A stretch of DNA of 24,648 nucleotides from JAAYFT01 sp041655755 (GCA_041655755.1 JBBAEY010000027.1:1-24648), one strand, 5' to 3'. Positions 7,329 to 15,992 are shown, numbered from the stretch's first letter. Numbers and translations: made by a program. The notes: generated by a model from the letters alone, not told the origin.

Positions 7329-8462
7329 ATGAAAAGAAAAGCATTACTGTCGATTCTTTTGGCTTTGATTATCGTTGCAGGGACTGCCTGTAATGGGGGT
7401 GGCGGCTCTTCCTCTGAATTGTATATAGCGTCTGCTAATCCAATGACAGGAGACTCAGCACAATTTGGGGACATGAAGGTAAAAGCTATTGAATTAGCAT
7501 TAGATGAGATTAACGAGGCAGGAGGAATCGATGGCAAGCAAGTTAAGTTGATTGTAGGGGACGATACTGGTAATCCAAAGGAGGCTCCCAATGTAGCTCA
7601 AAAATTTGCCGGAGACGACAAGATCTTAGCAGTAATAGGCCACTGGAATAGTTCCTGTACCTTGGCTGCAAGGGGGATTTATGAGGCTGCTAGTCTGCCA
7701 GTCATTACCGACTCCGTCAACAAACAGATAACAGATGGGACTACCCCGCATATGTTCCGTATTTCATTGACTGATACGACTCAGGCCTATAATTTGGCCC
7801 AGTATGCGTTTAATAAGCTTGGCAAGAAGAATGCAGCTATCCTATTTACCGCCAATGACTTTGGCACAGGATTGAAAAATGACTTTACAGATGAGTTTGA
7901 AAGATTGGGAGGAAAGATAGTAGCATCAGAGACATATTTTGAAGGGCAATCAAAGGATTTTAGTCCCCAACTGACAAAGATAAAGGGCCAAAATCCAGAT
8001 GTAATCTTCATTGCAGGATATTATGTAGAGACTGCCCTAATCGCACAGCAGGCAGGGCCAATTGGTCTGGATGTACCCATGATAGGGACAGAGGGAATTA
8101 GTTCAGAGGAGCTCATAAAGCTAGGTGGAGAAGCTGTGGAGGGCATCAGGTTTGCGGCATTTTTCCATCCAGAGGTTGAATTTCCAGGGACAAAGGAGTT
8201 TGTGGAGGCATTTAGAGCAAAATACAATAAGGAACCAGATAACTATGCAGCCCTAGCATATGACTCCGCTAAACTTATACTCGAAGGCGTCAAGGAAAAT
8301 GGAGCAACAAGGGAAGCTATTACAAGCTACTTAAACGAGGTACAGGATTTCCCAGGGGTCGCTGGCCCAATATCCTTTGTAGACAACGATGTCACAAGGA
8401 ATATCTTAATATTAGAAGTTAAAAATGGGAAAATTGATTTAGCAGATATTCAGCTTGATTAG
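7329..8462 (+). CDS. livJ: Branched-chain-type amino acid ABC transporter, substrate-binding lipoprotein
   Basis: The 377-residue product has a signal peptide with a lipobox-like GTAC (Cys21), so it should be anchored to the outer face of the membrane. The mature part fits the Peripla_BP_6/LivJ family: NPMTGDSAQFG, the hinge region with INEAGGIDGKQV, and VIGHWNSSCTLAA, where ligand-contacting Ser residues are expected. AAAGGAGG (7313-7320) sits 8 bases before the ATG at 7329; an upstream GTG at 7296 lies in the leader hairpin and is rejected. It heads livJHMGF and is expressed from the sigma-54 promoter at 7231. The exact ligand (Leu/Ile/Val or another amino acid) cannot be read from the sequence. 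Confidence 0.9.
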   Translation: MKRKALLSILLALIIVAGTACNGGGGSSSELYIASANPMTGDSAQFGDMKVKAIELALDEINEAGGIDGKQVKLIVGDDTGNPKEAPNVAQKFAGDDKILAVIGHWNSSCTLAARGIYEAASLPVITDSVNKQITDGTTPHMFRISLTDTTQAYNLAQYAFNKLGKKNAAILFTANDFGTGLKNDFTDEFERLGGKIVASETYFEGQSKDFSPQLTKIKGQNPDVIFIAGYYVETALIAQQAGPIGLDVPMIGTEGISSEELIKLGGEAVEGIRFAAFFHPEVEFPGTKEFVEAFRAKYNKEPDNYAALAYDSAKLILEGVKENGATREAITSYLNEVQDFPGVAGPISFVDNDVTRNILILEVKNGKIDLADIQLD

Positions 8463-8463
8463 A

Positions 8464-8490
8464 CTATGGGGGCCTGTAATGGCCCCATAG
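8464..8490 (+). other. Intergenic hairpin between livJ and livH
   Basis: CTATGGGGGCC (8464-8474) pairs with GGCCCCATAG (8481-8490) around TGTAAT, with one bulged G. No T run follows. Such GC-rich hairpins after a binding-protein gene usually protect the upstream mRNA or partly limit read-through, so that binding protein exceeds permease. That role is inferred. Confidence 0.6.
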
Positions 8491-8514
8491 AATTATATAA
8501 GGAGCGTGATCCAT

Positions 8515-9387
8515 ATGTTTATGGAGCAATTAAGTAATGGCATTGCACTAGGCAGTATCTATGCTCTTACAGCCATTGGATTTACAATGGTCTATGGCAT
8601 CATTAGGTTGATTAATTTTGCCCATGGGGATTTATATATGATAGGTGCTTTTTTAACATATACGGGATTAACATTATTTAATATGCCTATTTTGCTTTCA
8701 TTTTTGTTCGGCATGTTTGGTGCAGCAATATTTGGAATTTTGATAGCTAAGTTTGCCTATAGCCCTGTCTTTAAGGCTCCTAGGATTAACTTGTTTTTAT
8801 CAGCCATAGGTATTGCAATATTTTTGGAGAACTTCGCCATGCTCTTGTGGGGGCCGGAAACTCAGTCATTTCCAAGTGTCATAAACAATCGAATCTACAG
8901 TTTCATAGGAATTAGAATTAGCTCCCTTCAATTGATTATTTTGGGGGCTACAGTAGTTCTAGTTGGCATATTGACCTATGTAGTTCAATATACAAAGTTG
9001 GGCAGGGCAATGAGATGTGTATCGCAAGATATGGATGTTTCAAAACTCATGGGAATTAATACAAATAGGATAGTATATCTGACCTTTGCCCTAGGCTCAG
9101 GCCTTGGTGCCGCTGCAGGCACACTAGTAGGAATGTACTACAAGGCTGTATACCCCATGATGGGTTTTGTACCTGGACTAAAAGCATTTATAGCAGCAGT
9201 CATTGGAGGAATTGGAAGTATTCCAGGTGCCATGTTAGGTGGGTTAATTATGGGAATATCTGAAAGCCTAGGGGCAGCATATATATCTTCTGGCTACAGG
9301 GATGCCATAGCTTTTGTGATTTTAATAATAATATTACTCTTAAAACCAGAGGGACTTCTGGGGAGAGGCATAAAAGAAAAGATATAG
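8515..9387 (+). CDS. livH: Branched-chain-type amino acid ABC transporter, permease LivH
   Basis: A 290-residue, very hydrophobic protein with about eight predicted membrane helices. It has the LivH signatures GSIYALTAIGFTMVYGIIRLINFAHGD near the N-terminus and RAMRCVSQDMDVSKLMGIN in the cytoplasmic loop that couples to the ATPases. It forms the membrane channel with LivM. AAGGAG (8499-8504) sits 10 bases before the ATG at 8515; the in-frame GTG at 8506 is too close to the ribosome site. It is separated from livJ by a hairpin and ends 12 bases before livM. Confidence 0.9.
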   Translation: MFMEQLSNGIALGSIYALTAIGFTMVYGIIRLINFAHGDLYMIGAFLTYTGLTLFNMPILLSFLFGMFGAAIFGILIAKFAYSPVFKAPRINLFLSAIGIAIFLENFAMLLWGPETQSFPSVINNRIYSFIGIRISSLQLIILGATVVLVGILTYVVQYTKLGRAMRCVSQDMDVSKLMGINTNRIVYLTFALGSGLGAAAGTLVGMYYKAVYPMMGFVPGLKAFIAAVIGGIGSIPGAMLGGLIMGISESLGAAYISSGYRDAIAFVILIIILLLKPEGLLGRGIKEKI

Positions 9388-9399
9388 GGGGTGGTAAAT

Positions 9400-10482
9400 A
9401 TGAGTAGGATTACAAAGGTACTGCTAAACTTAATACTGTATTCAGGAATACTATATGTAGGGATTATCATATTATCCAAAGTATTTGATATAGGAACAAA
9501 AAAGTTCCTAGAAATGGATTCTAGAAAAAGAAAAATTGTCCTAATTGGATTTATCGTATTTACGGGATTTATTCCCCTTCTTTTATCAAAGAACACCTAT
9601 GCACTAAGAACTAGTATATTGGTCTTAATCTATATAGTCTTGGCCCTCAGTCTAAATTTTGTATTGGGATTTGCAGGGCAACTTTCCATGGGTCACTCGG
9701 CATTTTATGCTGTGGGAGCCTATACCACTGCTATACTAACGGTTAATTACAATGTACCTTTTTGGATTTCCCTTATATTCAGTGCCCTAGTGGCAGCAAT
9801 ATTTGGTTTGTTGCTGGGAGTACCGACATTGAGATTAAAAGGAGATTATTTGGCCATAACGACAATAGGATTTGGAGAGATTTTAAGGCTGATTTTGATA
9901 AACTGGACCTCATTTACAAGGGGGCCAGCCGGGATTCCGGGGATTCCCTCCCCTAGTATATTTGGCTACACAATAAGGACTAATACAGGATACTTTTATA
10001 TCTTGTATGTACTGGCCCTTATGACCATCTTTATATCTCACAGGCTACTAAACTCACGATTGGGAAGGGGCCTAATTGCAATAAGAGACGATGAGGTGGC
10101 AGCCGAGGCAATGGGTGTAAATCCAACCTTTTTAAAGATATTGGCATTTGTACTTGGTGCAGCCATAGCAGGAATAGTAGGGGGGATATTTGCTTCATTT
10201 ATTCATTATGTAAATCCAGATAATTTTACTTATATGGAATCGGTGGTAATCCTAACCATGGTGGTTTTGGGGGGAGTAGGAAGCATACCGGGAGTAATTG
10301 TAGGGGCTACAGTACTGGCTATCTTACCTGAGGCCCTGAGGGGAATATCAACCTATAGATATGCAATTTATGGTATTTTGCTGGCTATGATGATGATTGT
10401 AAGGCCACAGGGAATTATTAGCATGGCAAGCCTAAAGGGAGGTGGAGCAAATGGAAATTCTAGTAGCCAATCAGGTAACTAA
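9400..10482 (+). CDS. livM: Branched-chain-type amino acid ABC transporter, permease LivM
   Basis: A 360-residue polytopic membrane protein and the second permease of the transporter. Typical LivM features are LGFAGQLSMGHSAFYAVGAY, the LRLKGDYLAITTIGFGEI segment, and the coupling loop RDDEVAAEAMGVNP. The N-terminal ~60 residues add an extra hydrophobic helix and a charged stretch (DSRKRK), making it slightly longer than typical. The ATG at 9400 is preceded by GGGGGTGG; an in-frame GTG at 9391 is less likely. The 3' end overlaps livG by 32 bases, and the last residues are low-complexity Gly/Ser/Asn, probably a consequence of that overlap. Confidence 0.9.
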   Translation: MSRITKVLLNLILYSGILYVGIIILSKVFDIGTKKFLEMDSRKRKIVLIGFIVFTGFIPLLLSKNTYALRTSILVLIYIVLALSLNFVLGFAGQLSMGHSAFYAVGAYTTAILTVNYNVPFWISLIFSALVAAIFGLLLGVPTLRLKGDYLAITTIGFGEILRLILINWTSFTRGPAGIPGIPSPSIFGYTIRTNTGYFYILYVLALMTIFISHRLLNSRLGRGLIAIRDDEVAAEAMGVNPTFLKILAFVLGAAIAGIVGGIFASFIHYVNPDNFTYMESVVILTMVVLGGVGSIPGVIVGATVLAILPEALRGISTYRYAIYGILLAMMMIVRPQGIISMASLKGGGANGNSSSQSGN

Positions 10483-11218
10483 GGCCTTTGGTGGATTAGT
10501 TGCCGTAAACAATGTGGATTTTCACATTGATGAGGGTGAAATAGTAAGCTTAATTGGACCCAATGGAGCTGGTAAGACCACCTTTTTCAATGTAGTAACT
10601 GGCATATATCCTCCGACTTCAGGAGAAGTGAAATTTCTAGGTGAAGCCATAAGGAAATCAAGGCCCTCAGAAATAACAAAATTAGGCATTGGGAGAACCT
10701 TTCAAAACATAAGGCTCTTTAGCAGTATGACCGTCTTGGAAAATGTCATGGTAGGACAGTATTGTAGGACTTCTTCAAATCTCTTGGCGACTATACTAAA
10801 GACACCAAAACTGGCAAGAGAGGAAAAGATAGTTGAGGAGAAAGTCATGCATATATTGGATTTTCTGGAATTGACCCATTTGAAAGATGAAATCGCCGTA
10901 AGCCTACCCTATGGATACCAAAGAAGGGTAGAGGTCGCAAGGGCCTTGGCTACAGACCCCAAGCTCCTACTCTTGGATGAGCCTGCTGCTGGTATGAATA
11001 CAGGTGAAAAGATAGAAATGACAAACTTAATCAAGAAAATAAGGGATAGGGGATATACAATTTTAGTCATAGAGCACGACATGAAACTTGTAATGGGCAT
11101 ATCAGATAGGATATATGTGTTGGAATATGGCAACAAGATAGCGGAAGGACTGCCCAAGGAAATACAAGCTAACGAAAAAGTAATAGCAGCCTACCTTGGA
11201 AAGGGAGGTAATAAATAA
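10451..11218 (+). CDS. livG: Branched-chain-type amino acid ABC transporter, ATPase LivG
   Basis: A 255-residue cytoplasmic ATPase. Walker A is GPNGAGKT (36-43), the Q-loop segment is GRTFQNIRLF, the signature is LPYGYQRRVE (the LivG variant of LSGGQ), Walker B is LLLLDEPAAGM, and the switch His is in VIEHDMKLV. A C-terminal BCA_ABC_TP_C-like tail is present. The ATG at 10451 follows GGGAGGTGG. An upstream in-frame GTG at 10442 is part of that ribosome site. The stop shares a base with the livF start (TAATG). It pairs with LivF to power import. Confidence 0.92.
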   Translation: MEILVANQVTKAFGGLVAVNNVDFHIDEGEIVSLIGPNGAGKTTFFNVVTGIYPPTSGEVKFLGEAIRKSRPSEITKLGIGRTFQNIRLFSSMTVLENVMVGQYCRTSSNLLATILKTPKLAREEKIVEEKVMHILDFLELTHLKDEIAVSLPYGYQRRVEVARALATDPKLLLLDEPAAGMNTGEKIEMTNLIKKIRDRGYTILVIEHDMKLVMGISDRIYVLEYGNKIAEGLPKEIQANEKVIAAYLGKGGNK

Positions 11219-11925
11219 TGCTAAAGGTGAAAGACTTGCACGTGTACTATGGAGGTATCCATGCCCTAAAAGGATTAGATTTTCAGATAGAAAAAGGGGA
11301 AATAATAACCCTAATTGGAAGCAATGGAGCTGGCAAGACCAGCACACTCAGGGCAATATCAAACCTGATTAAATCGAGTGGAAGCATCAGCTACAAGGGA
11401 CAAGAAATCAACGACCTAAGTGCAGAAAGAATAGTTGGATTGAGACTGGTACAGGTACCGGAAGGTAGAAGGATATTTACAGCCCTATCTGTGGAGGAAA
11501 ACCTATTGATGGGGGCATATCTGAGAAAAGACAATGAGAAGATTGAAAAAGATCTCCAATATGTTTACAACCTATTTCCCAGGTTAAAGGAGAGGACCAA
11601 ACAATATGGTGGTACATTGAGCGGAGGAGAACAACAAATGCTGGCCATTGGCAGGGCCCTATTGTCTGACCCAGAGCTGCTGATGTTGGATGAACCCTCC
11701 ATGGGCCTAGCGCCTATTGTTATAGAGGAGATTTTTCAAGCTATTAAGGAAATAAACCAAAAAAGTGGGTTGACAGTCTTGCTAGTCGAACAAAATGCAA
11801 ACATCGCACTGCAAACCGCCAATAGGGGCTATGTAATAGAAACAGGCCAGATACTCTTTACAGGCAAGGCAGGAGATTTGCTGCACGATGACAGGGTCAG
11901 AAAGGCATATCTTGGAGAAGAATAA
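11218..11925 (+). CDS. livF: Branched-chain-type amino acid ABC transporter, ATPase LivF
   Basis: A 235-residue cytoplasmic ATPase and the last gene of the operon. Walker A is GSNGAGKT (34-41), the segment QVPEGRRIFTALSVEENL is characteristic of LivF, the signature is LSGGEQQML, Walker B is LLMLDEPSMGLAP, and the switch His position is replaced by LVEQN as is normal in LivF. AAGGGAGG (11201-11208) lies 9 bases ahead of the ATG, which overlaps the livG stop. Transcription ends at the double hairpin 11931-11975. Confidence 0.92.
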   Translation: MLKVKDLHVYYGGIHALKGLDFQIEKGEIITLIGSNGAGKTSTLRAISNLIKSSGSISYKGQEINDLSAERIVGLRLVQVPEGRRIFTALSVEENLLMGAYLRKDNEKIEKDLQYVYNLFPRLKERTKQYGGTLSGGEQQMLAIGRALLSDPELLMLDEPSMGLAPIVIEEIFQAIKEINQKSGLTVLLVEQNANIALQTANRGYVIETGQILFTGKAGDLLHDDRVRKAYLGEE

Positions 11926-11930
11926 TATCT

Positions 11931-11975
11931 CAAAGCTTTTAGCTTTGGAAAAGGCCCTGATTATCAGGGCCTTTT
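11931..11975 (+). terminator. Double-hairpin terminator after livF
   Basis: The first small hairpin is CAAAGCT (11931-11937) with AGCTTTG (11941-11947). The second is AAAAGGCCCTGA (11949-11960) with its complement at 11964-11975 around TTA, followed by a T tract. On the other strand an A/T-rich arm makes it usable for the convergent diguanylate cyclase gene as well. The 23-base core is identical to the one after ftcD. Confidence 0.88.
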
Positions 11976-12029
11976 TCCATAAGATATACTATGACTAATA
12001 TCTTGGGTGGTAGTAGTTTGTTTATTAAT

Positions 12030-13498
12030 TTAATCACATGAGAGTTCGACTCTATTTCTGCCAGAATCTTTAGCCCTGTATAGTGCCTCATCAGCCTTAG
12101 CAATTAGGTCCTCTGGAACTTTCTCACCTATTTCGTCAATAAAGGATACACCAAGGCTTACTGTAACAGATGTCAGAGCGTCCTCCAATTCAATAATTTC
12201 CCCTTCAATGGCCTTCCTTATTTTTTCTGCAACATATGTAGCACCTTTGCAGTCTGTATTGGATAATAGAACAATAAACTCCTCTCCGCCAAAACGGGCT
12301 ACCAGGTCCCCGGGCCGTCCAACTGTATCCTTTATTGTATTAGCTACAGTTTTCAAACAAATATCGCCATTGAGGTGGCCAAAGGTATCGTTAAAGCTCT
12401 TAAAATGGTCAATATCAATCATAATCACAGATAGTGGAAAGTCTTCCCTTTTGTTAATATCCCATATAGCATCCATAAAACTGTCGAAATACCTCCTATT
12501 GGAAATACCAGTAAGACCATCGACCATTGAGATTTTTTCTAGTTCTAGGTTTGCTAGTTCCAGTTGCGATTGGATTTTCTTCCTTCTGACGATTTCTTTT
12601 CTCAATTGAATAATCCATAAAAGAGAAATAAGCAGAACTAGGGCGGAAATAGAAAGGGTTTTAATAATTGTCTGTATTATAACCGCCTTGTCAAATCTTG
12701 TATCTAAGTTAATCCACTTGCTTCTGATTTTTGCTTTTTCTTCTTCAGTAATCGCATCTAAGGCCTTGTTGAATATACTAATCAATTCAGGCTTGTCCTT
12801 ATGTGTTGCAAAATGAAGGGCTTGGTCCTTTTCTGCTTCAAAAGATATTAATCTCAAATTTGTTATCCCATTGGCATGAATTAGATAGTCTACTGTGGCT
12901 AGATTGCCAACATAGGCTAGTTCCTCTCCAGTGGATACAGATACGAGTGCTGACTCCACACTGTCATATAAGGAAATATTTATATCGCCAAAATCCAGTA
13001 AATAACCGTGGTGCGAACTGTTTTTTGCACAGCTACTGTAAGGCCCTTTAAATCCTCCATTCCAGAAATCATTTTATTGTCGCCTTTAATGGCTACCACC
13101 CTTTTAAAACTATAGTAGGGCTCAGAAAATATGAATATCTTTTCCCTTTCGGGATTTATACCAATGGCTGGGAGAGCATCTAATTCCCCATTTAAGACCT
13201 TATCATAGGCCCCATTCCATGTAAGCCCTTTTTCTATCTCGAATTTAAGTCCAGTGAATTCAGAAATTAATTTTAAATAATCGGCAGCAATTCCTACGTA
13301 CTCATCTTTTTCATTAAAAAACTCAAAGGGTACAAATTTGGGATCGACGCCTAGATGAATTACAGGATTATTAGCTATAAATTCTTGTTCTTCTTTAGAT
13401 AGGTTTATCCCAAGATTATCTGCATATGAGAAAGTAAATAGATTAATAAGAAAGATAAATAAAATATTAAGAAGGATAATTCTTTTAAATATTTTCAT
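12030..13498 (-). pseudogene. Frameshifted sensory diguanylate cyclase (SBP_bac_3, TM, GGDEF)
   Basis: Two frames together make one protein. The 5' part (13498 to about 13016) encodes a signal peptide and an extracellular family 3 binding domain (HLGVDPKFVPFEF, ALPAIGINPEREK). The 3' part, down to 12030, encodes the rest of that domain, a transmembrane helix (AVIIQT to LLWIIQL) and a GGDEF domain with active-site GGEEF and the inhibitory RxxD motif (RPGD) five residues before it. The break lies in a run of six A residues (plus 13021-13026). One extra A, or a -1 slip there, joins VAVQK to NSSHHGYLLDFGDINI with no loss of similarity to the fold. Without it, translation stops at the TAA at 12980. 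It could be a recent mutation, a slippage switch or a sequencing error. ATG at 13498 or 13501 fits AAAGGA upstream. Confidence 0.85.
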
Positions 13499-13529
13499 CA
13501 TCATCAGTCCTTTAACTTAATAGTACAGC

Positions 13530-13538
13530 ATTATAACA
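13530..13538 (-). promoter_or_regulatory. Extended -10 promoter of the diguanylate cyclase gene
   Basis: On the minus strand this reads TGTTATAAT: a consensus TATAAT preceded by TGn, about 30 bases ahead of the start codons. No convincing -35 box is seen. The promoter shows the gene is, or was until recently, expressed. Confidence 0.55.
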
Positions 13539-13564
13539 TAGCAAGCTGAACAAATACTGAACGC

Positions 13565-13597
13565 ATGAGCCACCGGGGACGGTTCTCGGTGGCTCAT
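13565..13597 (+). repeat. REP-like palindromic repeat, copy 2
   Basis: This is the best palindrome of the four copies: ATGAGCCACCG (13565-13575) pairs perfectly with CGGTGGCTCAT (13587-13597). The loop region carries GGGGACGGTTCTC in the same orientation as copy 1. It lies between the divergent diguanylate cyclase and MFS genes, so it is not a terminator for either. Confidence 0.85.
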
Positions 13598-13711
13598 TAT
13601 TGAGAAATTATTTCCTACAATTTGCTAAGCTTAAATAAGAAATTAAAAGAGGACTGATAAAAAGATATAAAAACGAATATCTTGGGTAATAGTACATAGA
13701 GGAGTGAAAAG

Positions 13712-14890
13712 ATGGATAGGAAAATAACAAATCGTCCCAATGGGCTGTGGACCAAGGACTACACCCTATTGTTAATATCTAACCTTCTGGTATACATTGC
13801 CTTTTATATGCTACTAACCACATTGCCTTATTATGTATTTGCCACTGGGGGTAGCAATGCGGATGTGGGTATGGTAACCACAGTACTGGCAATATCAGCC
13901 ATAGTCATAAGGCCATTTTCAGGGATACTGCTAGAGAAGGGGGATAAAAAGAAGCTAACAATCATAGGGATTCTCATATCCATAGTGGCTATAAAGAGCT
14001 TTGCTTGGGCTGCTACTATATTTACCATAATGGTAATTCGTTTTGTGCATGGGTTTGGCTGGGGCATAACCACCACAACCTATGGGACCATATCATCAGA
14101 TTTAGTTCCCATAAGTCGTAGGGGTGAGGGATTGGGTTACTTTGCATCCTCAGGTACCATTGCCATGTCTATAGGACCACCATTAGGCATTATATTGATT
14201 CAGGCAAAAGATTTTACCGGCATGTTCAATGTAGCAACTATATTTACCCTACTGGGTCTAGTACTTATTTATTTTGTAAAGATTCCAAAGATTGAGATCA
14301 AAAGCAGGGGAGACTCCTTGGCCTCGAGATTGGTAGAGAAGACAGCCCTATTTCCTTCATTTTTGGTGTTGATTTTGGGGCTTACCTATGGTGGAATAAC
14401 CAGTTTTATAACCCTATATGGGGATGAAGTGGGGATAGGAAATGTAGGTTGGTTCTTCACTATAAATGCAGTATTTATGTTTCTAATACGTCCCTTTTCT
14501 GGAAAGGTATTCGACAGCAAGGGACACTTTTGGGTTTTAGTACCTGGGATATTATTTTCTTTCCTAGGGGTACTTTTATTGTCCTATGTAAAGTCCACAC
14601 CCATGCTTATATTGTCTGCCATGGCTTATGGTATTGGTTTTGGCACAGTCCAGCCTTCCTTATTGGCTTGGGCAGTAAATATGGCAGCACCAGAAAGAAG
14701 AGGGGCAGCCAATGGGACATTTTTTTCTGCCTTTGATATAGGCATAGGTGTAGGCTCTGCAGTCCTTGGCAGCCTGGGGGAGAAAATGGGCTATGAGATG
14801 ATGTACAGACTATCAAGTATCACAGTCATTGTAATGTTACTATTTTACCTACTATATTGGTATCAGGGTATGAGCAGAAAATCTCAATAG
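13712..14890 (+). CDS. MFS transporter, drug/metabolite efflux type
   Basis: A 392-residue membrane protein with about 12 hydrophobic helices in two halves, the usual MFS size. The loop between helices 2 and 3 reads PFSGILLEKGDKKK, a degenerate form of the MFS signature, and its counterpart in the second half is PFSGKVFDSKGH. The overall pattern (SSDLVPISRRGEGLGY, MAAPERRGAANGTFFSAFDIG) resembles the DHA1 efflux group. The substrate cannot be deduced. GAGGAG (13699-13704) lies 7 bases before the ATG. It stands alone, with copy 2 of the repeat upstream. Confidence 0.85.
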   Translation: MDRKITNRPNGLWTKDYTLLLISNLLVYIAFYMLLTTLPYYVFATGGSNADVGMVTTVLAISAIVIRPFSGILLEKGDKKKLTIIGILISIVAIKSFAWAATIFTIMVIRFVHGFGWGITTTTYGTISSDLVPISRRGEGLGYFASSGTIAMSIGPPLGIILIQAKDFTGMFNVATIFTLLGLVLIYFVKIPKIEIKSRGDSLASRLVEKTALFPSFLVLILGLTYGGITSFITLYGDEVGIGNVGWFFTINAVFMFLIRPFSGKVFDSKGHFWVLVPGILFSFLGVLLLSYVKSTPMLILSAMAYGIGFGTVQPSLLAWAVNMAAPERRGAANGTFFSAFDIGIGVGSAVLGSLGEKMGYEMMYRLSSITVIVMLLFYLLYWYQGMSRKSQ

Positions 14891-14949
14891 GAAAGAAATA
14901 ATTATTTTCTGGATTAGTATCTACAACAAATCATTAGAAAGGAGCAAAT

Positions 14950-15276
14950 ATGGATCAGACAATTACTATTCAAGAGATTAAGGACAAGATAGCTGTATTT
15001 GTAAAAGAAAGAAAATGGGGGGAATTTCATAATCCAAAGAACTTATCCATGAGCATAGCTATTGAGGCAAGCGAATTAATGGAAATATTCCAGTGGTTAT
15101 CTTTGGAAGAATCATGGGATATAAATAATTCTGACGAAGCAATTCATTTACAAGAGGAATTAGCAGATGTTATAATATATAGCATATCATTAGCAAATCA
15201 ATTGGATATAGATATATCAGGAGCAATTGAGGATAAGATGGAGAAAAATGCCCTTAAATATCCTAAAGACAAATAA
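14950..15276 (+). CDS. MazG-like nucleotide pyrophosphohydrolase
   Basis: The 108-residue all-alpha protein fits the RS21-C6/dCTPase branch of the MazG superfamily, which hydrolyses (d)NTPs to monophosphates and pyrophosphate. The metal-binding acidic motif is visible: EASELME (39-45), then EELADVIIY (69-77), with Glu39, Glu42, Glu70 and Asp73 the likely ligands. The KNALKYP ending is typical. AAAGGAG is upstream of the ATG. The next gene starts 16 bases after its stop and is probably co-transcribed. Likely roles are nucleotide-pool cleaning or, as for some relatives, stress or phage response; the substrate is not readable. Confidence 0.87.
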   Translation: MDQTITIQEIKDKIAVFVKERKWGEFHNPKNLSMSIAIEASELMEIFQWLSLEESWDINNSDEAIHLQEELADVIIYSISLANQLDIDISGAIEDKMEKNALKYPKDK

Positions 15277-15292
15277 AGGGAGGAAGATATAA

Positions 15293-15514
15293 ATGGCAGA
15301 AATAAAATTTGAAATAAAGGAAAGTCTAGGAATACTATCAGAGTCTGCAAGGGGATGGACCAAGGAGATAAACTTGGTAGCATGGAATAATTATCCTGCA
15401 AAATATGATATTAGGGAATGGGATCCAGAACATTTAAAGATGGGGAAGGGTGTCACATTTACCGTGGATGAGATTAGGGAGCTAAGGGATATACTGAATG
15501 GATTAGATCTGTAA
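15293..15514 (+). CDS. YdbC-family PC4-like nucleic-acid-binding protein
   Basis: A 73-residue protein resembling bacterial YdbC, which has the PC4 fold and binds single-stranded DNA or RNA as a dimer. The pattern seen is KFEIKESLGILSES, GWTKEINLVAWN, YDIREWDPEH, MGKGVTFTVDEIRELRDIL. The ribosome site GGGAGG (15278-15283) is well placed. It sits directly behind the MazG-like gene. Its physiological role is unknown in most hosts; a transcription or replication accessory role is inferred from the fold. Confidence 0.82.
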   Translation: MAEIKFEIKESLGILSESARGWTKEINLVAWNNYPAKYDIREWDPEHLKMGKGVTFTVDEIRELRDILNGLDL

Positions 15515-15521
15515 ATTTTGT

Positions 15522-15764
15522 CGTCTAGTAGAAGTATTAATAAAACCCATAATAGCTATTGAAAAGCTAGAAAGTCAAGACAAAGGAATAGATTATTTTG
15601 AAATATTTGTAAGATATATAATGAATGTAAGACAGGATATCACAATAAAAGATATCTACAAGGCAGTAAAAAACATCTCTTTAGAAAGGAGCTAGGAGAT
15701 TATGACAATAGCAGAGCAGCTTCTTAAGGAAGGTATGGAAAAAGGTATAGAAAAGGGCAAATAA
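15522..15764 (+). pseudogene. Remnant of an Rpn/PD-(D/E)XK family transposase-like protein
   Basis: One frame reads EKLESQDKGIDYFEIFVRYI, then NVRQDITIKDIYKAVKNISLERS, a TAG stop, and then EIMTIAEQLLKEGMEKGIEKGK ending at TAA 15762-15764. The TIAEQLLKEG and repeated EKG tail is characteristic of the C-terminus of Rpn (recombination-promoting nuclease, formerly YhgA-like/PDDEXK_2) proteins. The N-terminal nuclease domain is missing and the frame is interrupted, so this is a decayed fragment. It starts only a few bases after the PC4-like gene. Confidence 0.68.
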
Positions 15765-15786
15765 ATATACCCAGACGGGTGTATTT
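15763..15786 (+). terminator. Hairpin after the Rpn-like remnant
   Basis: AAATATACCC (15763-15772) pairs with GGGTGTATTT (15777-15786), with one G-U pair and a 4-base loop, followed by TATTTAAAA. It is a moderate intrinsic terminator that probably served the lost gene and now ends the MazG/PC4 transcript. Confidence 0.5.
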
Positions 15787-15796
15787 TATTTAAAAT

Positions 15797-15827
15797 ATGC
15801 CACCGAGAACCGTCCCCCCTGGCACAT
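15797..15827 (-). repeat. REP-like palindromic repeat, copy 3
   Basis: It carries GAGAACCGTCCCC, the reverse complement of the core in copies 1 and 2. The outer arms ATGCCA and TGGCACAT pair, although the left arm lacks one base relative to copy 4. About 30 bases are identical to copy 4 at 19534, in the same orientation. The two copies bracket the broken pyrophosphohydrolase gene and the STAND ATPase gene. Confidence 0.82.
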
Positions 15828-15992
15828 GAATAATTCAGGTTTACTGTTAATAGAAAAGGCCCCTTGGTGTTTTTTAAATGGAGACTAAGTATAGGGATAA
15901 ATTTGTTACATAATTGCTGAATTTAAGCTAAGGAAAAGGTATAATGGATATAGGTATAGTAGGGGAAATATCTAGAAGAGGTGGTATCTAAA

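Noticed and set aside
8464..8490. livJ/livH hairpin as a full terminator
   Set aside because: No T run follows it, and the permease and ATPase genes continue directly with good ribosome sites and no new promoter.
9762..9956. Open frame inside livM in another frame
   Set aside because: It has no ribosome site and is fully contained in the well-supported livM frame; it is a shadow.
12980..13504. Two separate genes, a short binding protein and a GGDEF protein
   Set aside because: The break falls inside one binding domain at an A run, and a one-base shift restores continuous, family-like sequence through the transmembrane and GGDEF parts. One interrupted gene explains it better.
13565..13597. 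Copy 2 palindrome as a transcription terminator
   Set aside because: It lies between two divergent genes, so no transcript from either ends there, and no T run follows. It belongs to the repeat family.
11998..13686. AATATCTTGGGT occurring near 11998 and again near 13675
   Set aside because: A 12-base match is expected by chance many times in a window of this size, and the flanks do not align.
15841..15880. AAAAGGCCCC followed by TTTTTT near 15855 as a terminator
   Set aside because: I could not pair the sequence into a stable stem; it is only T-rich.
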